A program made the translations under genes and the position numbers. Shown here piece by piece: positions 13,450 to 24,922 of a DNA stretch of 64,000 bases. The notes beneath the pieces are model-generated. The model was given only the letters and a program-made list of their open reading frames with translations, was not told the DNA's origin and did not search any database. The DNA is from Ciona savignyi (taxonomy: Eukaryota > Chordata > Ascidiacea > Phlebobranchia > Cionidae): positions 431,747 to 495,746 of the forward strand of contig CH003282.1 in assembly GCA_000149265.1 (NCBI GenBank). Direction: 5' to 3'. Position 1 is the stretch's first letter. The number at the start of each line of letters is the position of its first letter.

Positions 13450-16400
13450 GAAACCAAGCACGGAAATGTTATGGCGTCGGCGGATAGAGCTGTGTCGATG
13501 CTAATATATGCGGGATTCGCTTATATTGCAGCAACAATAGCGAGCGAAACTGTACTGGCTAACGTTAGAAGGTAAGTTCTGGGCGTGAAGTTTTTTTCCC
13601 ACAGCGGACACAGCTATTCATAGAAAATTTATCCTGATATTATCTACTATTGAGAGTCATGTTGCATGAAAATAATAGGTTATACTTAAATCACGCTTAT
13701 ACTTGCTTTATATTATCGCCTTGTTTTTCAGTTCAAACCCGTATTCAATTGCACAGTAACTTGGTAGTTTATTTGCTTAGAAAATCCAGTCGGCAGCGAG
13801 CATTTTTATTCATTTATTGTTTTTTCAGGAAACCTGTTAAAGAAGCTAAATCTTGTATAAAGGACAAGTTAACTAAGAAAGAAGGCAAGTGCGATTGTTA
13901 TGTTGCTATGTTGTTGTACTGGACATTGTGACGTATAAATAGATTATACAGATTCATATGGCGTTACAATAACTTGTGATACTTTTGCTTTTATAGGATG
14001 GAAGGGGCATGTAAAGAAGTTGTCGCGATATGTCTCGTCGTCTGTGGAGGGTTTCATTTCAAAGGCTCGAGCCATTAACTCTGACGTAAAACCGGGCAAC
14101 AAGAATATAGATTGTGACGTCACAAGCGCAAATACTCAAAACGTGAGTGGAGAATGCGAGGCTGGTTGCGATTCAACAGATAGTACTGGAGGAGTTAACA
14201 ATAGTGTGGAAGATAAAGGTTTAGATTCTGGGGGTGTTTTGGTGATCGCGCATGCGCAGATAGTGACTCGGATGACGACTCGTGCGTGACCGATTTGACC
14301 GACGTAACAAGCAGTTCATCTGTGACGTCGGAATCGCCATTACCACCTGATATGGATGGCGTCAAGCGATCAAAGTCGGATAACAATGGAAGCTCGAATC
14401 CTGGAACCTGCGAATCAGAACGTGAGACCGATTATCGAGGCGACGCAGCGCAAAAAGAAGTTTCGACGCAAAGTAAGAAGGATTATGACGTAACAAAACC
14501 CAACAAATCGTTGATTGAGAAAAACATGGACGAAGCAAGTTACCAGCAGCAGCTGCGGTCTATGGAATCGGAGATGTTGATTAACTCGAAGATTATCGAA
14601 AGCGGTGTGGATATGAACAGTGTTCAACGTGGCGATTCGGGAATTCCCCAATCGCCGGCCATGGACACGATCACCGAAGAGGAGGAGGAAGGAGAGATCA
14701 ACAAAGAGAATAACAGGAGAGAGGAGCGGTGTGAGGTAGCAATATCATGTGATGACGCAATTCACATTAATACTGCGGATGTTGACACTTGTGCAGGAGT
14801 TAACGGTGAATCAATATGTGAAAACGCCAAACCGGATAGTGGTGTAGTAAACACTAACGATACTGACTGCTTAAAGAACGCTTGCGCTGGAGATGACCAC
14901 AACAGCAGCGATATTCAGACGATAGACGTAACAAACGAACATGTGACGTCACAGTGCGAATCATCCCACCATAGTACAGTGCAAGCTTCCTGTGTTGATG
15001 TCACAATGAGAGCTGAGAATGTGTATTGTGATGCACTTAATGCTGACAATAGTGAAGCATCGAACATGGGACAATCTTGTGTGAGTGGAAAAACTGAAGC
15101 ACCGATGGAAAGTGTTGAAAAAACAGACGAAACGAAGCTACATGTTGAAGAAACTGGCCCGTATACTAAAGAAATTGAACAGAGCAAAGTGAGTTCGCCG
15201 AGTAACGGCGACCCAACTGTAATTTTGCCAACAGAAAACACTTTAAAAAAAGAAGAAATAAAACCAGAAAAAGTGACCGAGAAAATTGAGGAGCAGTTGG
15301 ATGAAATAACGGAAAATGTGAACGAAACAAAGACAGACGAACTCCGAATACCCAAGGAAGACGCGTCGAAAGCTCGGAAAGACACGACTGTTAAGGTATA
15401 GACAGCTTCGTTATAATTATATATTGCCCCGGGTGGTGTTTGTGGCTTCATGTCGCGTCACGTGGTGGTGTGTGGTCGCGCAGGGAATTCTGTGTGTTAC
15501 TGCGATTCTATTTATACCAAAACGAGTGTTATCAGACTGACTATCGTGTATTTGTGTATTATGCCCTTTGGGCATATTAATACACAACACAACTAACCTT
15601 TGCACGCCTACCTGCGGTTACTACGAAAAAGTAAAAAACTTAAATACCCAAATTTTACTAATTCGTACTACCCCTAGGTCGTTTACTTTAAAACAATAAA
15701 AAAAATCTTATTTCTTACAAACCACTATATTCACCTAATAGCATCAGAGTTTATAAAGAATTTTAACCATAACTTTAACAGACTGAGCGATTGATTTTAT
15801 CACCTCATATAAATAAATTCTAATATCCGTTAAGGTGATAGGAAATCAACTGGCATTTCACGGCACTCGGTCGCTGTCTGGTTCTCCAACACTGTGCAGC
15901 ATGGCGGTCAAGCTCTGGATCGAAAATGAAAACGATGACGACGCAGTCGGTGATTTTGGTGTCCATGTTGGCACCGTGGAAGGCCTAACGAGCAATAAAT
16001 CGAAAATTTACGTCAAAATGTAAGTTATGCAAAAGTTAACCCCTGGTACAACGGTGTGTCAAGGTTGGCTTTGTAAACTTGCATTGCTGGGTTTCGAGCT
16101 CGTTATGTTCCTTAAGATTGAGAATAGTATCGTTAGGGCTTAATTCAAATTAAAACACCCTTTGTTATTAAAATCACCGCCGTTATAAAACTATGTTACA
16201 TATAACCCCTTTCTTTGTGCGTCAAGTCGATTTAAATTCCAAATTAAAGTCAATGGAATTAATGGGACGCATGATTGATATTGGAACCATAAAATGCGAA
16301 ATGGAATGCCTTAAATATTTACCACAATATCTCGTACCACCTGCGGTGATCTATAAAAATACTTATTTTTCTCTTAAATTCACATCAAAATGGGCTCATG

Positions 16401-17024
16401 GCGCTAAAACAGACGTTCGTCCGACAGAACAAACGATACTTTCACTTTAGGGATTGGATAGCGTTTTATTCTAGGTTGATACCTCAGAGCCCTCGTGAGA
16501 GTATTACCCCAATCCAGTTCCAGGGAGTTTGAATTCTATTTCATTTCCTTTACAGAACATTAGAGAATCTAGATAGTGACATGAAACGAATAAAAAAGAA
16601 AACGAAACCAAAAAAGCTGACACAAACGGTTACATTTGGCAAGGATGTAGTTCTCCATAAAGTTCCACCATCGTTTGCCAACCGCGGACGCCTGACAGTG
16701 GCGGTTTGGTCCCAGTCAGCGAAAAAGAACAAACGACTTTGTGACGTGGACATAGAGCTGGGAAGACGTAAGTGTGTTTTCTACTACCAATGTCGGATTT
16801 AAATAAACCATACGCCATCACTATAATTATTACATCATTGATATATACAGCGAAAATCGGTGTATTTTTGCTTGTTTTAAAAGCTTAAATAATTTTCGTC
16901 CTTTTAAATTAAGATGTGATTTCTAGAAACAAGGTTTGGCGACCAGAAAAATGACGTCATGACATTATCACAAAAGTTAAGCTTAAGCAAGGACCGAACG
17001 GATGCGACCCTTTATTTATGCTGA
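13450..17024 (+). CDS. membrane-anchored acidic protein with C-terminal C2-like domain, family not recognised
   Basis: Seven exons keep frame: 13471-13571, 13829-13884, 13997-14218, 14260-15395, 15835-16019, 16556-16767 and 16927-17024 (TGA), 669 aa. Residues about 9-30 form one hydrophobic anchor (MLIYAGFAYIAATIA). Residues about 60-505 are acidic, rich in Ser/Thr/Asn and low complexity, probably disordered. Residues about 515-668 look like a C2 beta-sandwich: VKLWIENEN, GTVEGL, a Lys-rich strand (KRIKKKTKPKK), VTFGKDVVLHKVP, RGRLTVAVWSQS, LCDVDIELG and a final TLYLC. C2 domains bind lipids or proteins; the Lys-rich patch would suit acidic phospholipids (inference). Intron 2 uses a GC donor (GCAAGT). 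The reading frame needs a 41-bp GT-AG intron at 14219-14259. An acceptor-like TTCTCCAG lies 21 nt before the ATG, and AATAAA follows at 17251. A C2CD2/TMEM24-like tether is one possibility, but I see no SMP domain. Confidence 0.7.
14219..14259 (+). other. 41-bp micro-intron or frame discontinuity in the C2-like gene
   Basis: The upstream frame (ending NNSVEDK) and the 371-codon downstream frame differ. Removing GTTTAG...GCGCAG, a 41-bp segment bounded by GT and AG, joins them exactly as VEDK then DSDSDDDSC, continuing the acidic composition. Without removal the upstream frame stops at 14287-14289. This is shorter than usual introns, so a one- or two-base assembly error is an alternative. Confidence 0.55.
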
Positions 17025-17250
17025 ATGAACACTGTGACGCAACAAAGGCCAAGAAACAGCGAACAACCAATTTCAAAAAAATACATCTTGTGGTACATTA
17101 AATACGTCTCAATACGTCATAATTATGGTTTTGTTGCCGCACAATGGGTTTAATGATTTCCGCGAATTAATTAAGGGTGCTATGTCATAATTATATTTGT
17201 TTAATTTCATTGTAAAAACGTTTAATTTATCGTTGTTCCTATTGTTGTGA

Positions 17251-17256
17251 AATAAA
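17251..17256 (+). terminator. candidate polyadenylation signal of the C2-like gene
   Basis: AATAAA 227 bases after the stop codon, in AT-rich sequence. It is the first canonical hexamer downstream. No cleavage site can be proven from sequence alone. Confidence 0.4.
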
Positions 17257-17667
17257 TACCATTTTCAAATCACAACATGTGTTTTGGTGAGTAAAAATAA
17301 AATGGCAGTGATTTTGGTTAGATATACAAGGGTTATTAAATAATAACAGAGATAAGATTATAAAAGTCCAGATTCTTGTTCGGCGCCTACTTAAGATATG
17401 ATAGTCCTTTTGGTCAACAAAAATTCTATTGATACACAACGAATTAAATTATATTAAATTCGGTATTACCTTAGTTACAGGTTGTTATTTGGGCCCAACG
17501 GTTATTTTCGAGCCTTTTTTGTAAACAAGATCGATCTGGGCGTAATTTAAACAAACCCGAGAGTAATGTTCGAAAACCTAAAAATAACTATGTTTAAGTT
17601 GCATACAGTATAACGAAAACGTGATAACTAAATTTAAACCATGGTTATTTTGGTTTAAAGAACTTGC

Positions 17668-17742
17668 CAGCCACTTGGTAGTGCTAGAGAGTATGGATAT
17701 GACCTCGAGGACATCTGCCTTCTTTTCGACCAGTTGCAATTG
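17668..17742 (-). pseudogene. relic of a tyrosinase last-exon segment
   Basis: Read on the minus strand, the stretch encodes LVEKKADVLEVISILSSTTK. This matches [20 protein letters not shown] in the last exon of the intact tyrosinase 1.8 kb away on the same strand. DNA identity is high over the core GGTAGTGCTAGAG.GTAT.GATATGAC.TCGAG and fades on both sides. I see no further tyrosinase exons nearby. It is best read as a remnant of a partial tandem duplication of the 3' end of the gene, or a gene-conversion scrap. It is not an independent gene as far as I can see. Confidence 0.6.
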
Positions 17743-18017
17743 TTTTTTTCGATGTAATACGTGATGTGATCTTCGACTTTTACTGAAGTAAACAAACTAT
17801 AATATCACGGCTATGCGTTGTAATGCGAAAACAACAAATAGAGGTATCAAACCACAACAATGACGACATTGTGTGTGCTGTTGTGCAAAGCAACTCGAGT
17901 TACAAACGGGAAAGGAAATGAGGAATCAATCGACCAAAGGATAAACGCGTGTAGGGTTGTTAGGCTACATAACATGAAAAAATCTAAATCTATTTCACCA
18001 CATTATAGGCTATAGAT

Positions 18018-18338
18018 CAGTGGTTCCAACCTTTTTTAGTGTCGGGCCAAATTTCGAATTTTAGAATACGTATGGAGCCGCATGAAAACATGAAAACACA
18101 CTGCTTTAAGAAAACAGTGACGTAACAATAGCAGCCTTTTCACTACTTTCTTTGCCTCTAATCTTAACTATGAAGTTAAAACTCTTTTCCCAGCCTTCAA
18201 ACTAAGCAAGGGTAATTTTAAAATACTAATTTTATTTTTTTTATCATTAGAATCAGATTCTTATATTTTTAAGGGGATTTTCAAAGGTCAATGAGAGCCG
18301 CAAGAAGGCTAGCTGGGAGCCGCGGTTGGGAATCACTG
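18018..18338. mobile_element. non-autonomous hAT-type MITE with 8-bp TSD
   Basis: The ends are CAGTGGTTCCAACC and, inverted, GGTTGGGAATCACTG. They are flanked by a perfect 8-bp direct repeat CTATAGAT at 18010-18017 and 18339-18346. An 8-bp target duplication and CAGTGGTT-type ends are typical of hAT elements. The 321-bp interior has no coding potential, and a GGAGCCGC-like motif near each end is part of the subterminal repeats. The perfect TSD suggests fairly recent movement. Confidence 0.85.
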
Positions 18339-18346
18339 CTATAGAT

Positions 18347-19161
18347 TCCCGTCTTAACCTAATCCATGTTCCGCGGTGTCATCTGGAGTTATTTAAATCG
18401 TGGCTTACTTTTCACTGGGCTTGGTATTATAATAAGCTCTGACTCTGTGACTGTGCGCCTTTTTCCTTTGCTGTCTGTCAGTAAACAAGTAGACGTCCTT
18501 TTTGACCACGCAAGTGATTACCGTATATATTAATAGTATTATAATCCAGTGCGTGGATCGTGACCCACCCTTATAATAAATGTTAAAACACAGGTAGTCG
18601 TGAGGATATTACGCGTCGACTACTGGGTAATCGTATCTATTATCAGTGGGTTAAAGACAGTGACACGGTGCCTCATGCCGCTTTTGCATCTCCAGCTTGG
18701 TGTCAGCTTTTCCGGAGAAAATCTCTAGTAGGTGCTGCCTTTTTAACACAATAATATTGTGAATAAAACTGTGCAGGCTGATACAATGTCCTGTCGCCCC
18801 AGGTTCATACTGAGCTGTTTTGAATTTGACCTGCCTAAGTTTCGATACCGTGATTGTGTAGTCCGTATACGTCCGCTATAAAATAATGTATATGAAACGG
18901 TAATGCCAACTGTTGTCTATAAAACTTAACTGAACAGCAAAACGCAAAATTATCTTTTTTAAATCGCATCTAGCGGGTATCAGCATTTGTGGCCAAGAAA
19001 GACAATGTGTAAAGCATACTGTTAATTCAATTTATTGATTTCACGTTTACTGTAAGAAAAAAAACAATGAAAATGGATATTTCCTATAACATGAATATAA
19101 CATACAATGATAGAGTGAAGATATCTAGAACATGACTTCATCAAACGGACACAGGTCGTCA
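18347..19161. other. intergenic, 3' flank of tyrosinase
   Basis: No gene or repeat recognised. It includes the likely 3' UTR and polyadenylation region of the minus-strand tyrosinase just to the right (TTTATT, the complement of AATAAA, near 19031). Confidence 0.4.
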
Positions 19162-22100
19162 TCACATGTACGTCTTAGCCTTTACGAGATGCCCCTTTAC
19201 TATGACGTCACGCTTGGTTTCCAGCAGCGCGACTTCTTCCCCTTCCTGTGGCCCGTAGTCATAGCAACAACAGGTACACGACGCGAAAGAGCAGCAACCT
19301 CTCTTCTTCTGTCGCCTCGGTCCACAGATGCAGGCGCACGACCACGCGGTCGCCACTAGAAGCAAACAGACGATGACCAGCCACGCTACTTCCCGCCGAC
19401 TTAAGTTGCGCAACGCTTGACCCAAGTTCGCGAACCAGGCTTTGATTTTCTGCCACACGGTAGTGCTAGAGGGTATCGATATGACGTCGAGAGCAGCAGC
19501 TCTGTTTTCTGCCAGCAACATCTGGCTTTCGCCGGCTGTTAGTACTACGTTAGGAAGATTTTCATCCAAGCTGAATCCACCCTCTCCAAAAGTTCGCGGC
19601 ACCAACCGGAAATTACGTTTCCCATTTCGATTTCCGTAAAAACGAGCCGAGATTGGATTGGAATTTTGCACCTGTGGTGGACGTGCGAAGAAGCCTATCG
19701 TATCCTGAACTTTTCCCGCAAAATCTGCTCTGGACCCATCAAATGCGACTTGGAGCGCATTGTCCACTTCATCACCACTTCCAACGTCATTAATGACGTC
19801 ATCCAATATGTAATCATAGGCGTAACCAAGTTGGAACGTGTTAGCGAAGCCCTCTCGATTTCGGACAAGTGGGAAGAAAGGGACCATGAAATCATTCGGT
19901 CTGTGGCCCAGCCGAATTCCATTTGTTGGGCCAAAATTGCCTGGGAGTAAAAATTATGATAAAATAGGATACTTAGGTTTGTCTCCAGTGGTGGTAAACG
20001 TATAGTGATCGTCATATTATCTTTTTCACAATGAGGTTGCCCACATAAGATTATCGGAGAGAATACCCGCTTGCCCACAATCAGGTTATCCAAAAATGTA
20101 AGTGTGTTAAATACGATAAAGATATTACTAAAGTGTTTGTCAAACCAATTATTTCAGCGGATTCATGAAACTTTTGCTAAGTGGCTGGGCCATGCAAATT
20201 AACCCAGCAGCTAACAGCGGATTTTAACCACGTAGCTTATAACGGTTGATGGACCGCCGATAAGATCAATCGGTAAAAGAACCCAAAAAAGGCTTTTTGT
20301 TCGGAATCAGATACGGTTACCGCCTTTTGTATATAGATTTGTGTAGAGTTAACCATTTAGCTACCGTCCCACAAAAAAAAATGTTGGACAAAATGACTAA
20401 AGATTTAATCATTCTCTCTTGTAATTGAATTTATAATAAATTGGCAAATCTCTTCGCCAGCTGTTCACCGGCCATTGCGTCAAAAAATCTTAATTCTTAC
20501 CGCGGAGTGTGCGTTGTCTCAACCAGAGTTCGTATATGCTGTCCACAAAAGCGTGATGCAGCAAAAATATCGGATCGTTTGCTGACGTTGCAACTTCCGA
20601 CATCGTCCCGTTCATGAACAGATGTACAGCGTTGTGAAGGTAGCTCATGGAAGGATCTGTAGTTATGTGATTCACTTTCATACTCAAGGTTTAAATTTTT
20701 GCAAATGTAAAAAAATGTTATAGATGTGTAAAAATAATCTAAAAAAATATTGAGGTGAAGGAATACAGGATGTGGTTATCACACGATAACCGAATATAAA
20801 TCTTTAATAGGGATTTCCACGACTGCCAGAAAAAACTAACAAGCTTACTCGTTGTGGTTCAGGCATTTATCAAATTTATAAGTTGACTTTTATCAGTTTA
20901 TAAGTTGACTTTATCAAATTTATAAGTTTAAATTTATAAGTTGCCGTGTTATTTTTAATCTGGTTTGACTCACCAGCGTCGCCAGTGGTGGTATCTGCAA
21001 ACCCTTCGACAAGATTCCTGAAGCTTTGATTGGCTGCCACGTCAAAGCTATCTGTGTCGTAAGAATCCGGAATCTTTATGACGTTTTCGACCTCTTGTGA
21101 GGTTGGCAACCCGCTGATTTTCTCCGGGTCGTAGTTTCCAGGGTCGCGTAGCAGAGGACCTTCCGGTTGCCCCGTACATTGGATCCCGGATTCTATGTAA
21201 GCGTTACCCTTGGAGCATATGATTTGCCATTTTGAAATCGGTGACCTAAGATAAATACATTATTTGAATGAGTTGTTTCGGAATCATATAAACAAATAAA
21301 ACCTTTAAATAATCCCAATATGGTTAGACAGGGCCTGGATTAAATACGCAATCTGATAATAACAAGAAATAAACATAAAGTGGATGTTTGTAACCGCCTC
21401 ATACAATACACAATAAACACACATACGTAAACAGCTGTAAAAAGTAAACGGTAAGAAGATATACTAAGTTTAAAATATTGCGCATATAAATGAAGACGAG
21501 CGTAAGGAGCACTGACAAAAGTAAATTTTGTAGAAAGACAGGGCTGTCAGATAATCAGTGTCGGCCTATATGGATTGCTAATGTTTTATAATTTGTTTTT
21601 CACTGAGCCAAGATGCGAACCCATGATGAGCTCGTCACTTGGACCGTTATTGTATAGTATTCTGTATATGTATCGGTCGCGTTAACCATTTGGACACACG
21701 ACCGTACAAATATTTTATAATTTGTTTTTAAATCGACATACAAGGTTTGTGCGCCACAGTGAGGTCATGGATAATTGACCAAAGCATGCGCTAAGTCTGT
21801 TTAAAAGTTGATATACAAATGCCATGGATATTTACCCTGAGCTGATGAGCGTTGCATTTTCCGGGTCTTTATCGCCCATCATGGCGTCATTACATACATC
21901 ACAATTAGTATTGTCCCTCCAATCCCAGTACGGGAGGGTAAAAGTGTCGTCACCAACCACTACGTCACGTAATTCCTTCTCCCATTTCAGCAAGAAGTAT
22001 CGGTGCCAGGGAAGAAATGCCGGACCCTGAAATTTCAAGGAAAATTATTTAAAAAATAAAATATTGATCCAAGTCAACGAGAATTATAGATTAGATCAGT

Positions 22101-24103
22101 CGAGTTTTTTAATGGTGCTTATAAGATGGACATATATTAGAATACCGCGTGTTCCCAATCACACAAGGGGATATATTATTATGTGCTTTAGTTTAGAACA
22201 ATCAATTTACTTCTAATGTTGGAAATCGCCCGTTGTGTGCCATGTACAGTAAGTAATACATTCACTTGGGAACGTAAATTGGTTTAGGATTTGAAGGGTA
22301 TATAAATTAGATTAAGATTAGAATTGAATATTCATGTTTATTCCAGTGAATGAGAAAAAGCATGGGACGTTAACACACGAACTATCATTGGATTACGTCG
22401 CGCTTACCGTCGGGTTACTGAGCTATTTTAGTGTTCTATGTATGATTCACACGTTCCTTCAATTTAGTAGAACCCATTAATCCGTTAGGTTCAGGCAAAA
22501 ATTAAATTTCTAATCACTTTCACAGCGAAACGGAAATTCTTCACAATCACTGTGGGCCATGAAATAAAAGTATATCGGTATAAGGTTATGCGTTAAGGAG
22601 TTTTGGATTCGTCAGACTCCCCGACTTACCTCGTGCGCATAATCAACGTGAGACTCGACTGCAAGCTCGAAATCTTCCTTAAGAAGCTCAATCGCAACTT
22701 GAACCCGATTTTCTTCATTTACATTTGTTAGTCTAGAAAATGCAAAAAATATTTCATTCTTTTTTGTAGGTCTAGAGATTCGAAACCCAGATAGGGATTA
22801 TGCTTATTGTGTTTTAAATCAATGCTGTATAGGAATCGGTCGCACTAACTATTAGACCACATGAACATTTATAGCTTAATTAGTTTTTTAAGAATTCCAC
22901 CATTTGCCATGCTAAGCCATTACCTCGCCTTGACGTCATCACCCTGAAAAACGAGGTTGTCACGTGACACATAAGCGTGCATCCACACGAACAGGTTGTA
23001 AACTGAAATGTTCGCAAATTCAGGTGATTCCCCTCGTAGAATTCGATCATATGACGTCACCAATATGACGTAGTTGTCGCTGATAATGCGTTTTGACTTG
23101 TCGAGCACGGAAATGACGCTCTGGGGAATTAAATGAAAGTAAATTTAAATATAATGTCTCATGAGATAAAAAAACATTTGTAGGGGGTTTATGGTTGAAA
23201 TAAAATATAATTTTTCATCGGATTTACGTCAATCTCATTCCTTTCCAACGAAGTGAAGTTCCTGCGAATTGCCAGGGCTGATTTGACGTCACAGTTTTCT
23301 CCTTGGAAGCCAGCTTTGCATGACGAACAGTCGACGTCATCGAAGTTGCCATAGCAACTGCAGGCACGATCGTAGAATGCTCTTGGCCAGTACGCTCGGT
23401 CGTCCAGAAGTAGTTCCAACGTCTGAAGAGTATATACGTTGAGAATCGCAACGGCAGATAGGACATGTAAAACGTGATAGATTGGATAGTATATACAAGT
23501 TGTTTCCTCGACATTGAATTGTAAAACGCTGAGGGTTTACTGCACGCTGTTATGATTGTTATGACTGCTATTACCCTGTTATGACTGCTAGTACTATGTA
23601 TCCATTAGGATGAATACGCTGGTCACAATAAGATGACCGCCCGGAACAAAATTGTATTTTACGCGGACGATTTGGTTTTATGAAGTAATATTTTACAACG
23701 TTGGTTACTCTCGTTTTTTTTCACTTCACATAACGAATTGAAGTTCTATGCTGGCCACCGTTGTATAACCTAATATATTGATATAACGGACAAATATATT
23801 AGGTTAAAAAATTACTAAAATTCCCTGTACAGACTTTCATGCATTTCTGAATGGCAAGATTGCGATTTATATGAATTTAAACGGTCAAATATAATTCTTT
23901 ACCTCATTGACTGTGATATCGATGGTAGGTGCGTTGATTTCTGTGCAAAATCCTCTGTTTGACATTTTTCCACATCTCGTCCCGTCTGTGTGAGTTGGAC
24001 AACACTCCCTTGCTTCCAGTGATGCCTTATCTGTGCACCTCCTTGGAAACTGGGCTGAAACTCCGGCTAAAAGAAAACAAACTGGTAACACTGTCCTGAA
24101 CAT
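19162..24103 (-). CDS. TYR: tyrosinase, membrane-anchored melanosomal copper enzyme
   Basis: Eight exons keep phase: 23903-24103, 23228-23422, 22924-23120, 22630-22732, 21836-22026, 20974-21245, 20501-20656 and 19162-19940, 697 aa. Residues 1-18 are a signal peptide, followed by the Cys-rich N-terminal region and EGF-like [15 protein letters not shown]. CuA ligands are H180 (FVWMHAYV), H231 (DYAHE) and H240 ([13 protein letters not shown]). CuB ligands are H394 and H398 (LHNAVH) and H421 ([10 protein letters not shown]). A membrane helix (about 621-641) and a cytosolic tail with EEVALL, an acidic dileucine signal for endosome/melanosome sorting, follow. Tyrosinase oxidises tyrosine and DOPA to dopaquinone, the first step of melanin synthesis. 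LPYWDWRD and FLLHHAFVD resemble TYR more than TYRP1/2. It is longer than vertebrate TYR (about 530 aa) because of an extended segment between the CuB domain and the helix. Cytosolic [11 protein letters not shown] could be acylated (inference). Confidence 0.95.
21598..21715 (-). repeat. second tRNA-like SINE family, fragment (tyrosinase intron)
   Basis: On the minus strand it reads GGTCGTGTGTCCAAATGGTT, then AACGCGACCGAT, and about 60 bases on GGGTTCGCATCTTGGCTCA. This resembles a box A and box B from a different tRNA-like head than the main SINE here. Related pieces lie near 22.8 kb and 39.9 kb. Confidence 0.35.
22330..22498 (-). repeat. main SINE family, 3' half (tyrosinase intron)
   Basis: Carries the body and tail (TGGGTTCTACTAAATTGAAG, GTGATTCATACATAG, CATGAATATTC) but lacks the tRNA-like head. 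It lies in the intron between tyrosinase exons 4 and 5. Divergence from the youngest copies suggests an older insertion. Confidence 0.7.
22772..22862 (-). repeat. second tRNA-like SINE family, fragment (tyrosinase intron)
   Basis: On the minus strand: TGGTCTAATAGTTAGTGCGA as box-A-like sequence, then GGGTTTCGAATCTCT as a good box B about 60 bases on. It lies in the intron between tyrosinase exons 3 and 4. A genuine tRNA gene is unlikely because the spacing is too long and no cloverleaf closes. Confidence 0.35.
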
Positions 24104-24142
24104 GGTGAAGTTGAAGTGTGTTCCATGGTAGTGAAACGTCGG

Positions 24143-24150
24143 TTTATAAA
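24143..24150 (-). promoter_or_regulatory. TATA box of tyrosinase
   Basis: TTTATAAA reads the same on both strands and lies 40-47 bases upstream of the tyrosinase ATG on its strand. This implies a very short 5' UTR of about 10-15 bases. Several other genes here instead have splice acceptors near the ATG, so tyrosinase looks promoter-proximal and not trans-spliced. Confidence 0.6.
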
Positions 24151-24267
24151 GGCCGACTCTACTACATTCTGATCACGCGGGGAGCTTTTAAAGTCACATT
24201 GCGATTAACTTAATGAAACTTGTGGAGGGATATAGCGATTAAGGAAACAGCAATAAATGAATGTCCC

Positions 24268-24388
24268 AAATGCGAGGTAATTTCCATGATTTAATCAACA
24301 AGGCCTATTTCGGCATGTAGAAGGCTATTGATTGGCACTTGAAGCAGTCTAAAGGCCAGTTTCCAGGGCAGTTCTTTGGGGCACCTGA
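24268..24388 (-). other. possible small Cys-rich terminal exon
   Basis: On the minus strand a good acceptor (CACTTATTTCAG) leads into a short frame with APKNCPGNWPLDCFKC and then a stop. The three spaced cysteines are suggestive of a small secreted peptide, but I find no convincing upstream exon. A Cys-containing stretch near 24.5 kb would need an implausible 35-bp intron to join it. Kept as a weak lead only. Confidence 0.2.
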
Positions 24389-24922
24389 AATAAGTGAAAA
24401 TGTGTCTAGTATTGTTTACTGGGAATTGAGGTGTATTCTTAGCAGTGGGTCGCTACAACTTCCGATTGGACATGGCGACATTGGAAAATGACCTTTGTAC
24501 AAACTAGCCTGCGTGAACAGGTTACTTTGTGAAATTGTAAGCATTTGGTGTAGAAAAAATGTTTGGTCTGTCTTAACACAATATTATAGATAATATCCTA
24601 TATACTGTACTTATAAAGTGTCATGCTACTCAAAATGTAAAACTATTCAAAAACAACTTTAAACTTTAAATAATGAACCTTACACCTATATATATACTTG
24701 TTAAGTTGACACAGAACAAGTCACACTGTAAAAAAAACTTTACAGTTATTTGAACGCGTGTGCACGGCGGGCTGCAAAAGTAAACTTATTCATTCATACT
24801 TTTATTTTTATTAAATTTGTTACTCTTTACGATCATTGGTTTGTGTAGTCAGTCGTGAAGACGGTGTAACCCCCCAAAATAGATTAAAATACTGCCAACG
24901 GGTAGTTTATCCGGGCCCATTT

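Noticed and set aside
14915-15451. 178-codon minus-strand ORF
   Set aside because: It is antisense to the acidic exon of the C2-like gene; Ser/Thr-rich coding with few stop complements creates such shadows.
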